NCBI GenBank assembly: GCA_035501255.1
Contig: DATJWM010000037.1
Coordinates: 1 to 47,865 of the forward strand
Source of the DNA: JAFAZI01 sp035501255
GTDB lineage: Bacteria > Actinomycetota > Actinomycetes > JAFAQI01
DNA: 47,865 nt
Direction of reading: 5' to 3'
Shown piece by piece: positions 1-8,619 of the stretch (positions within the stretch are counted from its first letter, which is position 1; the number at the start of each line of letters is the position of its first letter). A program made the position numbers and the translations under genes. The notes under the pieces are model-generated. The model made no database searches and was not told the origin of the DNA. It was given only the letters and a program-made list of their open reading frames with translations.

Positions 1-1365
1 CGCAAGGCCGATCGGAATGTGGCGCGTGCTCAGTGTCAGGAAGAACAACACGTCGAGGGCGATGTTGGCGGCGGTGACCCACAGGTTCACGATCATCGCG
101 GTCCGGGAGTCCTTGACGGCGAGCCAGGCACGAAGCTGCATCTGGAAGGCCGAGAACGGCACCAGGCCGACGCCGAAGGCCACCAGGATCTGTCCGGTCA
201 GCTGCGCGTTGGCGGGGGTGAAGCGTCCGTGCTGGAGCACGAGGACGGCGATCTGCGGACCGAGGGTGACGAGGATGAGCGACGCCGGGACCATGAGTAC
301 GCCGGCGATGGACAGTCCGCGCGCGAGTAGGTGGGCGACCGCAGGTTCGTCGCCTTCGGTCGCACTGCGGCTCATGCCGGGAAACAGTGCCGTGATCACG
401 CTCACCGCGATGATTCCGTACGGCAACGTGAACAGGATGAAGGCGTAGGAGTACACGGCGTACGCTCCGCGACCATTACCGACGCCCTCGGCCAGCGCCA
501 CGACGACGAGGTATCCCACCTGGTTGGTCACGACGTACCCGAGCATCCAGGCTGCGAACGGTCCCGCTGTGCGCAACCCAGTCTTCGCCCAGTCCCACCG
601 GGCCTTGAGGTGGAAGCTGACGTGGCGGAGCGCGGGGAGCAGCGCGACGGTCTGTGCGATCACCCCGACGGTCGTGCCGATTCCGAGGATGAGCACCTGC
701 TGGTGAGTCAGGTGCCCGGGCCGGGGCGCGGTATGGGTGACGACGTCGAAGGCGACCGCGGAGCCGATCACGACCAGGTTGTTGACCACCGGCGCCCACA
801 TCGGCGGGGCGAAGCTGCCACGCACGTTGAGGATCGCTGCGAACGTGGCCCCCACGCCGTAGAAGAGCAGCTGGGGAAGGAAGAAGCGCGCGAAGGTGAC
901 CGCCAGCTCCTCCTGCTGCGGCTTCGCCGCGTGCGCGTACGCCGCGATGATGAGCGGGGCCAGCAGGACCGCGATGACGGCAACCGCAGTCAGGACGACC
1001 GTGACCAACGTGAGCAGCCGCTGGGCGTAGGCCTCGCCACCGTCGTCGTCATCATGCGCGGCCTGGACGAGCAGCGGGACGACGACCGCGCTGAGGATGC
1101 CGCCGAGGAACAGGTCGTAGAGCGCGTTCGGAACGGTGTTGGCGACACCGTAGGCGTTGGCGACACCGCCGCCACCGATCGCGGACGCGATCGCGATGGT
1201 CCGGATGAAACCCGTGGCCCGCGACGTCGCGGTGCCCGCAGCCATCGACAGCCCGCTGCGAGCCAGCGAGGTGGGCAGCCGCCCCTTCGACGGTTCGGGA
1301 GAGGGCTGGTCGGATCCGATCGGCGGCAGAGCGTCCGGGCGGATCGGGATGATCGGGCTGGTCAT
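1..1365 (-). CDS. murJ: MurJ/MviN lipid II flippase (C-terminus beyond window)
   Basis: Reading the minus strand from ATG at 1365 gives an open frame to the left edge, 455 codons without a stop, so the C-terminus is missing. After a short Pro-rich cytoplasmic tail comes the MurJ-like start of the first membrane domain (GLSMAAGTATSRATGFIRT), then many hydrophobic helices separated by Arg-containing loops. This is the MOP-superfamily layout of the flippase that moves lipid II across the membrane for peptidoglycan synthesis. Its ATG overlaps the stop of the DUF6049 gene (ATGA), so the two are translationally coupled. The NUDIX - DUF6049 - murJ order is the one I remember from mycobacteria (Rv3908-Rv3910) and streptomycetes. 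Family assignment is firm; activity is inferred. Confidence 0.9.
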   Translation of the reverse strand, partial: MTSPIIPIRPDALPPIGSDQPSPEPSKGRLPTSLARSGLSMAAGTATSRATGFIRTIAIASAIGGGGVANAYGVANTVPNALYDLFLGGILSAVVVPLLVQAAHDDDDGGEAYAQRLLTLVTVVLTAVAVIAVLLAPLIIAAYAHAAKPQQEELAVTFARFFLPQLLFYGVGATFAAILNVRGSFAPPMWAPVVNNLVVIGSAVAFDVVTHTAPRPGHLTHQQVLILGIGTTVGVIAQTVALLPALRHVSFHLKARWDWAKTGLRTAGPFAAWMLGYVVTNQVGYLVVVALAEGVGNGRGAYAVYSYAFILFTLPYGIIAVSVITALFPGMSRSATEGDEPAVAHLLARGLSIAGVLMVPASLILVTLGPQIAVLVLQHGRFTPANAQLTGQILVAFGVGLVPFSAFQMQLRAWLAVKDSRTAMIVNLWVTAANIALDVLFFLTLSTRHIPIGLA

Positions 1366-3569
1366 GCCTCGGCGGGGGGTCGACGCCGCGCCGCGATCGC
1401 CCGCCGGCTCAGGCGAACGACGACCGCGATCAGCAGCAAGCCGGCGGCCGCCCCGGTGATCACGAGAGTGATCGTGCCGTACACGGTCGAGCGGACGTTG
1501 AGCTGGACCGGTGCGCCGTACTTCAACGGGTGCTGGCGGTCAGGTGTGTAGAGCTGCACCTTCAACGGGAAGACCCCGGAGGTCTTCGCCTCCGCGTGAA
1601 CGTCGACGTTGACCACCTGGTGCGGCTGGATCAACTGGTTGTCGACCTCACCGCCCTGCGCGTTCGACAGGCGCTGGTTCGCGACCAGCTTGACGGTCAC
1701 CCGGACGGCCGTGTCGAGGTTGTTGGCGATGGTGACCGGGACCTTGCCTCCGTGGCTGGTCAGCGTGACGTAGCTTCCGCCCGGCGTGGTGATCCGCACG
1801 CCGTTCATTTGCTGTTGCAGCTGGTTCGTGAGCGCATGCAGGCGCTGGGCCGCGAGCCCCGGCTTGGAGCGCCACGCCGCTGACAGCGCCTCCTGCTCCG
1901 CCGTGGTGTACGACGCGATCGTCGGGTCGTTCGGCGGAAGGATCGCGGCGAAGGCGCTGACCTGCGTGTGCAGCGCGTCGAGGCTGTTCAGGTACGCCGC
2001 TGACAGCTCCGTCCGCCGGGCGCCGCGCGGGTAGGTCAGCGGAAGTCGGGCCGGCCGGTCCGCCACCGGGTCGGCGTGGATCTGGTCGAGGCGAACCGGT
2101 TCGATCCACGGCACCCTGCCGGCATCGGCCAGCAGGTTGGCGGCGTACCCGGGGGAGGGTGTCCAGTGCCGGCCGGGGGCCAGCACCAGGCCGCGGGCTC
2201 GACCGGGCAGCTCGTTTTGGATCATCAGCGTCTCGGCGAGGTAGCGCTCGGTGTCCAGCTCCTGGTCGGCAGGGTGGATCGCGCCATCGTTGATCACGTC
2301 GTCGAGCCGGGAGTCGGTGAGCAGCGCTTTTGCCGAGAGGTCGTCGGTGGTGAACGGGGTCAGCGCGGATGGGGTCGCGCTCGGTTGACCGTCGCGGTAG
2401 GGAAGCGCGGTGTCGGACAGCAGGAACTTGCGGTCACCGGTGGCGGACAGCACGTCGATCGCCCGCTGGGTGGCGAACCCGCCCGGTGGCCAGCCGACCG
2501 CAACCGGGTGGCGGACCGAGGGGTCGCTCGCCCCGAGGACCTGGTTGAGGATCGACTTGCCGTTGGTGCTGGCGAGCCCGATCTCGGTGGAGTAGCCAGC
2601 GCGGACGGCGGCGTTCACGTCCGGGTCGGCGTACGGGAGCGGTAGCACGCGCGCACCGCGGGTCGCCAGCGTGGACCGCAGGGCAGCGAGCCAGTTCTGG
2701 GCGTCCGTCGTCCCGGTGCCGACCGAGGTGCCGGACGTGGTCGCGGTGCCGGTCGATGGCGCCGCGACCTGGTACGGGCCGGCTGCCATCGTGCGCACGT
2801 CGCCGATCAGCATGGGATCGAGCGCCCACGTGACCGGAACATCTGAGGTGGTCGAATGCCGGCCTGCGCGCTGGGTCGCGGCCGCCTCACCGGCGGCGAC
2901 CAGCCCGGCGAGCCGTCCGCCGCTGTCGAGCTCGGGGGCCAGATCGTCGTCGAGCCAGGTGGCGGTGGTCCCGCGGTGCGGCCGGTCGACGAGCGGCCAC
3001 ACCCACGCGACCGGTACCGGGTTGCCCGTGCCGACGGCGGTCCGCGGCGCCCAGGGCAGGAACGTGCGCAACGAACCGACGGTTTGCGTGCCGACCACCG
3101 TCGAGCCCGTGACCGCGATGTCGAGATAATTGACCTGCCAGCGGTACGACGGCAGCCCGAGGTTGTCCACCGGGACGGTGAGCGTGAACGGCTCGGTCGA
3201 CCGGGGCGCGAGCCCGGCAACGGCGGTGGCGGCAATGGTTGTGTAACCGCTGATGCCGGCGAGGGTGGCGCTGGGATTGTCGGCGTAGGTGTCGAACTCT
3301 CCGCGCGACCCGACCTGATCGCCGAGCTCGAGCGCGACCTCGAGGTTCGACACCGCGCCGCCGGAGACGTTCTGGACGGTGCCGTGCACGACGAGGGTGT
3401 CGCCCGGCTGTGGCGCGATCGGGCGCAGCGAGGTCAGCGTGACCTGCACGGGGGTGTCCGTGCTCGCCGCGCGCGACACTCCGGTCGTGAGGAGCATCCC
3501 GAAACAGGTGCTCAACACCACGACAAGGCCGGCGAGCGTCGTCAGCTGACGACGCGCGATGTTGGTCAC
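1362..3569 (-). CDS. DUF6049 family secreted, membrane-anchored protein
   Basis: The product is 735 aa. It has a signal peptide (about residues 1-34, ending near SRA-AS), a long extracytoplasmic region and one C-terminal membrane helix in the last 40 residues, followed by a basic tail (RLSRRAIAARRR). The first part is beta-rich and resembles a CARDB-like domain (TLVVHGTVQNVSGG). I recognise it as the Rv3909-like family encoded directly before MurJ in actinobacteria; its biochemical role is unknown to me. The start is GTG at 3569, overlapping the NUDIX stop (GTGA), and its stop overlaps the murJ start. The three genes therefore form one operon. A role in envelope assembly with MurJ is inference from this invariant neighbourhood. 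Confidence 0.85.
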   Translation of the reverse strand: MTNIARRQLTTLAGLVVVLSTCFGMLLTTGVSRAASTDTPVQVTLTSLRPIAPQPGDTLVVHGTVQNVSGGAVSNLEVALELGDQVGSRGEFDTYADNPSATLAGISGYTTIAATAVAGLAPRSTEPFTLTVPVDNLGLPSYRWQVNYLDIAVTGSTVVGTQTVGSLRTFLPWAPRTAVGTGNPVPVAWVWPLVDRPHRGTTATWLDDDLAPELDSGGRLAGLVAAGEAAATQRAGRHSTTSDVPVTWALDPMLIGDVRTMAAGPYQVAAPSTGTATTSGTSVGTGTTDAQNWLAALRSTLATRGARVLPLPYADPDVNAAVRAGYSTEIGLASTNGKSILNQVLGASDPSVRHPVAVGWPPGGFATQRAIDVLSATGDRKFLLSDTALPYRDGQPSATPSALTPFTTDDLSAKALLTDSRLDDVINDGAIHPADQELDTERYLAETLMIQNELPGRARGLVLAPGRHWTPSPGYAANLLADAGRVPWIEPVRLDQIHADPVADRPARLPLTYPRGARRTELSAAYLNSLDALHTQVSAFAAILPPNDPTIASYTTAEQEALSAAWRSKPGLAAQRLHALTNQLQQQMNGVRITTPGGSYVTLTSHGGKVPVTIANNLDTAVRVTVKLVANQRLSNAQGGEVDNQLIQPHQVVNVDVHAEAKTSGVFPLKVQLYTPDRQHPLKYGAPVQLNVRSTVYGTITLVITGAAAGLLLIAVVVRLSRRAIAARRRPPAEA

Positions 3570-4024
3570 GCAGTGTCCGCCAGCAGTGCGGGCACCTGCT
3601 CGACGAGCCGCCGCTCGTCGTCATAGGCAAGCCGCGCGGCAAGCTCCTCGAGCGGGACCCATTCGACCTGTTCGACCTCGATGTCGTCGTCGCACAGCTC
3701 ACCGCCGAGCGCGACCATCAAAAAGTGGTGCACGGTTTTGTGGATCCGCCGGCCGTCGGCGACGAACCAGAAGTCGATCGTTCCGAGCGGCGCAAGCACC
3801 CGTCCGGTGATGCCCGTCTCCTCCATGACCTCGCGAACCGCGGCGTCCTCGTTCGTCTCGCCTGCCTCGACGTGCCCCTTTGGCAACGACCAGCGCAGCC
3901 GGCCTCGACGGTCGAGCCGACCGATCAGCGCCGCCCGGGGGTCCCCGTTCGTGGCATCCACCACGAGTCCCCCCGCCGAGGTCTCCTCGACCCTGCGAAG
4001 GCGGTTTCGAGGGGATGGGGACAT
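3566..4024 (-). CDS. NUDIX hydrolase (MutT4-like)
   Basis: The product is 152 aa. It has a complete NUDIX box at residues 50-72: G50, E55 and the REVMEETG core, the Mg-binding helix that cleaves nucleoside diphosphates linked to another moiety. Length and position match the mutT4-like gene next to pcnA in mycobacteria. The substrate cannot be read from sequence; nucleotide-pool sanitation is the usual annotation. ATG at 4024 is chosen because a TANNNT -10 element (TACGAT on the minus strand) ends 6 nt before it and no Shine-Dalgarno is present, which suggests a leaderless transcript that also carries DUF6049 and murJ. Confidence 0.88.
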   Translation of the reverse strand: MSPSPRNRLRRVEETSAGGLVVDATNGDPRAALIGRLDRRGRLRWSLPKGHVEAGETNEDAAVREVMEETGITGRVLAPLGTIDFWFVADGRRIHKTVHHFLMVALGGELCDDDIEVEQVEWVPLEELAARLAYDDERRLVEQVPALLADTA

Positions 4025-4030
4025 ATATCG

Positions 4031-4036
4031 ATCGTA
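4031..4036 (-). promoter_or_regulatory. -10 element of the NUDIX-DUF6049-murJ operon
   Basis: On the minus strand TACGAT (TANNNT) is followed by 6 nt and then the ATG at 4024. This is the spacing expected when transcription begins at the A of the start codon. No convincing -35 hexamer is visible. Confidence 0.5.
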
Positions 4037-4055
4037 AGCGCCCGAGCATCCCCGT

Positions 4056-4061
4056 TAGGCT
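4056..4061 (+). promoter_or_regulatory. -10 element of pcnA
   Basis: TAGGCT (TANNNT) is followed by 7 nt and the GTG at 4069, with no Shine-Dalgarno, so a leaderless transcript is likely. It sits back-to-back with the NUDIX -10 element 20 bp away. The -35 zone of each promoter overlaps the -10 of the other. Confidence 0.5.
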
Positions 4062-4068
4062 GTTCCGA

Positions 4069-5508
4069 GTGCCGGATTCGAACCCCTTGGCCGATGCCGC
4101 GCGCCGTGCGCTGCGGGAGCTCGTGCGGCTGAGCTCGGTCACGGATCCGCTGGCAAACCGGTTTGCCGATGCGGGCCACCGGCTGTATCTCGTCGGGGGC
4201 CCGGTGCGCGACGCCCTTCTCGGCCGGGAGTGCGACGACCTCGACTTCACCACTGACGCGCGCCCCGAGGAGATCCTCGCGATCGTCAAGGCGCTCGGGG
4301 CGACCTGGACCACCGGTATCGCCTTCGGCACCGTCGGGGTGCGGGTCGACGGGCACGCGTGCGAGATCACCACCTTCCGGACCGACGCCTACGACGCCGA
4401 CTCCCGCAAGCCCAGAGTCGACTACGGCGACACCATCGAGGGGGACCTCGAGCGCCGCGATTTCGCGGTCAACTCGATGGCGGTCGCGTTGCCGCTCGAC
4501 GCGGCTCACCCGATCGTGGATCCCTATGGCGGGCTGGACGACCTGCTGCACCGAGTGCTGCGGACGCCGGGTCCACCCGAGCGATCCTTCGACGACGACC
4601 CGCTGCGAATGTTGCGGGCGGCGCGGTTCGTCGCCCAGCTCGGATTCACCGTCGATCCGCCCGCCCGCGCCGCGATCGCGGCGATGGCTCCTCGGCTGGC
4701 AATCGTGAGCGCGGAACGGATCCGCGACGAGCTGGTCAAGCTGATCCTTGCGCCGTACCCGCGTCAGGGCTTGGAAGTGCTCGTGGACACCGGCCTGATC
4801 GAGTTCTGCCTCCCTGAGGTGGGCAAGCTCACCGAGACGGTCGACGAGCACCGTCGCCACAAGGATGTCTACGCGCACACTCTGACGGTTCTCGAGCAGG
4901 CGATGGCGCTCGAGGACGACGGCCCGGACCTGGTGCTGCGCCTGGCCGCGCTGCTGCACGACATCGGCAAACCCAAGACGAAGTCGATCGAGGCGGGCGG
5001 GAAGGTCTCGTTCCACCACCACGAGGTGGTCGGGGCGTCGATGACCAAGCAGCGCCTGGCCGCGCTGAAGTTCCCGAAGGACACGATCGAGTCGACCGCG
5101 CGGCTGGTTGAGCTGCACCTGCGGTTCCACGGCTACGCCGGCGGCACCTGGACCGACTCCGCGGTGCGGCGCTACGTGCGTGACGCCGGCCCGTTGCTCG
5201 ACCGGCTGCACAAGCTGACCCGCTCGGACTGCACCACCCGTAACGCCCGCAAGGCGAAGGCGCTCGCGAACGCCTATGACTCGCTCGAACGCCGGATCGC
5301 TGAGCTTGCGGAGCAGGAGGATCTCGCCCGGATTCGCCCGGACCTCGACGGGAACGAGATCATGCGCGAACTCGACCTGGCACCGGGCCCGCTCGTGGGC
5401 GAGGCGTACCAGCACCTGTTGAGCTTGCGCCTCGAACACGGTCCCTTGGGCCACGACGAAGCGCTCGCCGAGTTGCGCAAGTGGGCCGCCGCCCGCCACC
5501 TCCCGTAA
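4069..5508 (+). CDS. pcnA: CCA tRNA nucleotidyltransferase (class II, HD domain)
   Basis: The product is 479 aa, about the length of mycobacterial PcnA. Near the N-terminus is the nucleotidyltransferase signature LVGGPVRD (residues 41-48) with the catalytic DLDF (57-60), then the RRDFAVNSMA motif. A C-terminal HD domain carries HDIGKPKT (about 295-303). The enzyme adds or repairs the 3' CCA of tRNAs. The frame is open upstream to 3880, but GTG at 4069 is chosen because it follows a -10 element by 7 nt and because earlier starts would run through the divergent NUDIX gene. The stop is immediately followed by a 63-bp perfect palindrome that probably terminates transcription. Confidence 0.93.
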   Translation: MPDSNPLADAARRALRELVRLSSVTDPLANRFADAGHRLYLVGGPVRDALLGRECDDLDFTTDARPEEILAIVKALGATWTTGIAFGTVGVRVDGHACEITTFRTDAYDADSRKPRVDYGDTIEGDLERRDFAVNSMAVALPLDAAHPIVDPYGGLDDLLHRVLRTPGPPERSFDDDPLRMLRAARFVAQLGFTVDPPARAAIAAMAPRLAIVSAERIRDELVKLILAPYPRQGLEVLVDTGLIEFCLPEVGKLTETVDEHRRHKDVYAHTLTVLEQAMALEDDGPDLVLRLAALLHDIGKPKTKSIEAGGKVSFHHHEVVGASMTKQRLAALKFPKDTIESTARLVELHLRFHGYAGGTWTDSAVRRYVRDAGPLLDRLHKLTRSDCTTRNARKAKALANAYDSLERRIAELAEQEDLARIRPDLDGNEIMRELDLAPGPLVGEAYQHLLSLRLEHGPLGHDEALAELRKWAAARHLP

Positions 5509-5571
5509 CGCCCAACTGTCAGTTATCGGGCGTTTTCCCGCGAGAAACGCCCGATAACTGACAGTTGGGCG
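5509..5571. repeat. 63-bp palindrome between convergent pcnA and MFS genes (copy A)
   Basis: Two perfectly complementary 27-nt arms (5509-5535 and 5545-5571) enclose a 9-nt loop. The arms begin CGCCCAACTGTCAGTTATCG. It starts one base after the pcnA stop and contains the stop codon and last 15 or so codons of the MFS gene on the other strand. Runs of T and A flank the loop rather than follow the stem. A related element (53 of 63 positions identical) lies at 28223-28285. A bidirectional terminator is the simplest function; the shared sequence also suggests a dispersed palindromic repeat. Confidence 0.8.
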
Positions 5572-6935
5572 GTGGGGGCGATGGGTGGGTGGCCGCGTTC
5601 GGCGAGGGCATAACCGACCCCGAGTACGCCGTACCCGCCCGCGATCACTGCGAGCGCCGCGAGCGACCGGCCGTCCGCGGGCAGTACGAACGCGCCGATG
5701 ACCGACGCCGCAATGAAGCTGAGGTTGAACGCCGTGTCGTACAGCGCGAACACCCGACCGCGGAAGTCGTCCTCGATCGCCTCTTGGACGATCGTGTCCA
5801 CGCAGACCTTCGTCGCCTGCAGCGCTCCGCCGAGCACGAACGCGGACCCGATCAGTGCCGGCATGGTGAACGGCATCCCGAGCAGGAAGGTCGTCAGCGC
5901 GACGCCGACGGTCACGAGCACGATCCAGCGGCGTTTGCCGATCCGCTCGGTGATCCACGGGGTGACCGCGGCGGCGAGCACGAGGCCGACTCCCGCTGCG
6001 GCGATCGCCTGACCGGCGCCGACCAGCCCGGCGCGCAGGATGCCCTCGCTGTGAAAGGCGTTGCGGTAGAGCAGCAGCGCCATCATCGACCACAGGCCGA
6101 ACAGGAACCGCTGACCGAAGACGACGGCGAGTGCGTTCGCCGCCCGCGGGCGTTCCAGGAGGTGGCGGGCTCCGGCGACCATTCCGCCCGCGATGCCGCG
6201 CAGGTGTGCGCGCAGGTCCCCGGTGTCGGGGTACGCCGGCCCGAGCGAGTTTGGCGGGAGCCGGGTGGCGACCAACGCGGCACAGGCGTATCCGGCGGCG
6301 GCGACCAGGGCCGTGACGGCGTCCCCGTGGTTGCCGGAACCGGCGACCGCGCGGACCGCGAGGCCGATCCCGGCGCCGGCGATCGCCATGACCGTGCCCG
6401 CCGTGGGACTCAGCGCGTTGGCGAGCACGAGTCGGCGGTCCTCCACCACACTCGGCAAGGCGGCGGAGGTCGCGGAGAGGTAGAAGCGGTTCACCGCGAT
6501 CACCGCAAGCGCGGTTGCGGCGAACCCCACGCCGGTCGGTCCGTACGCCGCGAGGAACCCCGCGGTCGCGACGACCAGACCGGCACGAAGCAGGGCGCTG
6601 TAGACGAGCACTTGCCGCCGTCGCCATCGGTCGAGCAGGACGCCCGCGAACGGTCCGATCACGCTGTAGGGCAACAGCAGGATGACGAACCCGGCCGCAA
6701 CCTGACGCGGTCCGGTGTGATGGTCCGGGTTGAACAGCACCGCCCCGGCCAGCGCCGCCTGGAACGTCCCGTCAGCGGTTTGCGACACCAGCCGGGCCGC
6801 GAACAGCTGCCGAAAGCGTCGGTGGGAGAGCAGTTCGCGCAGCGCGCGACTCTGGCTGATTACCTCCTGCGACCGTGCCCGGTCGCAGGACTCAGCTGGC
6901 GAGGTCGCCGCGGATGAAGGCGTCGACTGCCTCAC
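5523..6935 (-). CDS. Major facilitator superfamily transporter
   Basis: The product is up to 470 aa with about 12 hydrophobic helices and an MFS-type basic loop after helix 2 (LLDRWRRRQVLV). Such proteins export or import small solutes by proton coupling; the substrate is not evident. The start is uncertain. The only usual start codon before the first helix is GTG at 6935, inside the ino1 3' end, which would require translation through a hairpin at 6866-6891. A strong AGGAGG lies downstream of that hairpin, yet no ATG, GTG or TTG follows at a suitable distance. The last codons lie in the palindrome at 5509-5571, so the final residues (about VIGRFSRENAR) are encoded by repeat sequence. Confidence 0.8.
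   Translation of the reverse strand: MRQSTPSSAATSPAESCDRARSQEVISQSRALRELLSHRRFRQLFAARLVSQTADGTFQAALAGAVLFNPDHHTGPRQVAAGFVILLLPYSVIGPFAGVLLDRWRRRQVLVYSALLRAGLVVATAGFLAAYGPTGVGFAATALAVIAVNRFYLSATSAALPSVVEDRRLVLANALSPTAGTVMAIAGAGIGLAVRAVAGSGNHGDAVTALVAAAGYACAALVATRLPPNSLGPAYPDTGDLRAHLRGIAGGMVAGARHLLERPRAANALAVVFGQRFLFGLWSMMALLLYRNAFHSEGILRAGLVGAGQAIAAAGVGLVLAAAVTPWITERIGKRRWIVLVTVGVALTTFLLGMPFTMPALIGSAFVLGGALQATKVCVDTIVQEAIEDDFRGRVFALYDTAFNLSFIAASVIGAFVLPADGRSLAALAVIAGGYGVLGVGYALAERGHPPIAPTAQLSVIGRFSRENAR
6866..6891. terminator. Hairpin between ino1 and the MFS gene
   Basis: Perfect 11-bp arms TCCTGCGACCG and CGGTCGCAGGA enclose a 4-nt loop, directly abutting the ino1 stop codon at 6892. There is no U-tract, which is usual in actinobacteria. 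It could terminate ino1 transcription or attenuate read-through into the MFS gene; the right arm also forms part of the AGGAGG seen before the MFS frame. Confidence 0.6.
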
Positions 6936-7971
6936 GCGCTTCGTCGTCGCTGTACTGGACCGGCGGGGACTTCATGAAGTACGACGACGCCGACAGGATC
7001 GGTCCGCCGATCCCGCGGTCCTTGGCGAGCTTCGCGGCGCGCACCGCGTCGATGATCACGCCGGCGGAGTTGGGCGAGTCGTGGACCTCGAGTTTGTACT
7101 CGAGGTTCAGCGGGGTGTCGCCGAAGGAGCGCCCCTCGAGCCGCACGTAGGCCCACTTGCGGTCGTCGAGCCACGGCACGTGGTCCGACGGGCCGATGTG
7201 GACGTCCGCGCCCCGCATCTCGTGCGGGATCTGGGACGTGACCGACTGGGTCTTGGACAGCTTCTTCGACGCGAGCCGCTTGCGCTCGAGCATGTTCTTG
7301 AAGTCCATGTTGCCGCCGAAGTTGAGCTGGTAGGTGCGCAGCAACTCCACGCCGCGGTCTTCGAAGAGCTTGGCCAGCACTCGGTGGGTGATGGTCGCCC
7401 CTACCTGGCTCTTGATGTCGTCGCCGACGATCGGCACACCCGCGTCGGTGAACTTCTTCGCCCAGACCGGGTCGCTGGCGATGAACACCGGCAGCGCGTT
7501 GACGAAAGCCACCCCCGCGTCGATCGCGCACTGCGCGTAGAACCGGTCCGCCTCTTCGCTGCCGACCGGCAGGTAGGACACCAGGACGTCGACCTTGGCG
7601 GCGGTGAGGGCTGCGACGACGTCGACCGGCTTCTCGTCGGACTCCTCGACGAGCTCGCGGTAGTAGTCGCCGAGGCCGTCGTAGGTGTGACCGCGCTGGA
7701 CGATGACGCCGTTGGGCGGGACGTCGGCGATGTGAACGGTGTTGTTCTCGCTCGCGACGATGGCCTCGGACAGGTCACGGCCCACCTTCTTGCCGTCGAC
7801 GTCGAACGCGGCGACGAACTCGATGTCCCGGACGTGGTAGCCGCCGAAGTCGACGTGCATCAATCCTGGTACGCGAGCCTCGGGATCGGCGTTGCGGTAG
7901 AACTCGACGCCTTGGACCAAGGACGAGGCGCAGTTGCCCACGCCCACGATGGCGACACGGATGGAACCCAT
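6892..7971 (-). CDS. ino1: Inositol-3-phosphate synthase
   Basis: The product is 359 aa. An N-terminal Rossmann motif is present (VAIVGVGNCASS, residues 6-17), followed by the actinobacterial short-form myo-inositol-1-phosphate synthase sequence, including SYLPVGSEEA and the KNMLERKRLASKK block. It converts glucose 6-phosphate to inositol 3-phosphate with bound NAD. This is the first step toward phosphatidylinositol, mycothiol and related actinobacterial metabolites. The ATG overlaps the padR stop (ATGA) and is preceded by GAAGGAG within padR. Pairing with a PadR regulator is the arrangement of Rv0046c-Rv0047c, so it is probably controlled from the padR operator at 8620. Confidence 0.95.
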   Translation of the reverse strand: MGSIRVAIVGVGNCASSLVQGVEFYRNADPEARVPGLMHVDFGGYHVRDIEFVAAFDVDGKKVGRDLSEAIVASENNTVHIADVPPNGVIVQRGHTYDGLGDYYRELVEESDEKPVDVVAALTAAKVDVLVSYLPVGSEEADRFYAQCAIDAGVAFVNALPVFIASDPVWAKKFTDAGVPIVGDDIKSQVGATITHRVLAKLFEDRGVELLRTYQLNFGGNMDFKNMLERKRLASKKLSKTQSVTSQIPHEMRGADVHIGPSDHVPWLDDRKWAYVRLEGRSFGDTPLNLEYKLEVHDSPNSAGVIIDAVRAAKLAKDRGIGGPILSASSYFMKSPPVQYSDDEAREAVDAFIRGDLAS

Positions 7972-8597
7972 CAGCGGTGGTCTCCTTCAGTTGCTGACTG
8001 CGTAACAGGGGTGAATGTTGCAAGCGCGGGGGAGGCACGGTGTGGCCGAGCGGCCACCCCGTCGCGTTCGGTGGCGATCAGTTCGTTCAACCAGCGCACT
8101 TCGCGTTCCACGGACTCCAGCCCGTGGCGTTGCAGTTCGAGGGTGTAGCGGTCGAGGCGCTCCCGGGTGCCGGACATCGTCGTCCGCGCGTTCGCCTTGC
8201 GCTCCTCGAGCCGGTTGCGGCGGCCCTCAAGGATCCGCAGCCGGACGTCGGCGTCGGTCTGGGAGAAGAAGGCGAAGCGGACCCCGAATGCGTCGTCGTC
8301 CCATGCGGCCGGTCCGCCCTCGGCGAGCTGCTCTTGCAGCCGTTCCTTGCCTTCGGCGGTGAGCTTGTAGACGTGCTTCTTGCGCCGCCCGGCGCCGGAC
8401 TCGCTTGCCGCGGAGTCGGTCGTGATCAGACCCTCGTCCTGCAAGGCGGCGAGCCGCGGATAGAGGCTCCCATAGGAGATCGCGCTCATCCGACCGAGCA
8501 CGCTCTTGAGGCGCTTGTTGAGCTCATAGCCGTGCAGGGGAGCCTCGTGCAGCAGTCCGAGTACGGCGAAATCGAGCACGCCGGACTTCCTGCTCAC
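7971..8597 (-). CDS. PadR family transcriptional regulator
   Basis: The product is 208 aa. The N-terminal winged-helix domain (FAVLGLLHEAPLHGYEL, then SYGSLYPRLAALQDEGLI) is typical of PadR; the C-terminal half is a helical dimerisation segment rich in Arg and Glu (PadR-like Vir_act_alpha type). Longer frames start upstream, but GTG at 8597 (product starting VSRKSGVLDFAVLG) matches the family N-terminus and leaves the palindromic operator at 8620-8640 outside the coding region. It is co-transcribed and coupled with ino1. Autorepression and control of inositol synthesis are inferred from gene order and operator position. Confidence 0.88.
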   Translation of the reverse strand: MSRKSGVLDFAVLGLLHEAPLHGYELNKRLKSVLGRMSAISYGSLYPRLAALQDEGLITTDSAASESGAGRRKKHVYKLTAEGKERLQEQLAEGGPAAWDDDAFGVRFAFFSQTDADVRLRILEGRRNRLEERKANARTTMSGTRERLDRYTLELQRHGLESVEREVRWLNELIATERDGVAARPHRASPALATFTPVTQSATEGDHR

Positions 8598-8619
8598 TCG
8601 CGCCCCGATCGGTCGACTT

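Noticed and set aside
331..1551. A 406-codon plus-strand frame over murJ
   Set aside because: The opposite strand encodes a clear MurJ sequence; this frame is charged, repetitive and motif-free.
3925..6627. A 900-codon minus-strand open frame across pcnA and the MFS gene
   Set aside because: It is low-complexity Arg/Gly-rich protein without motifs, overlapping two well-recognised genes.
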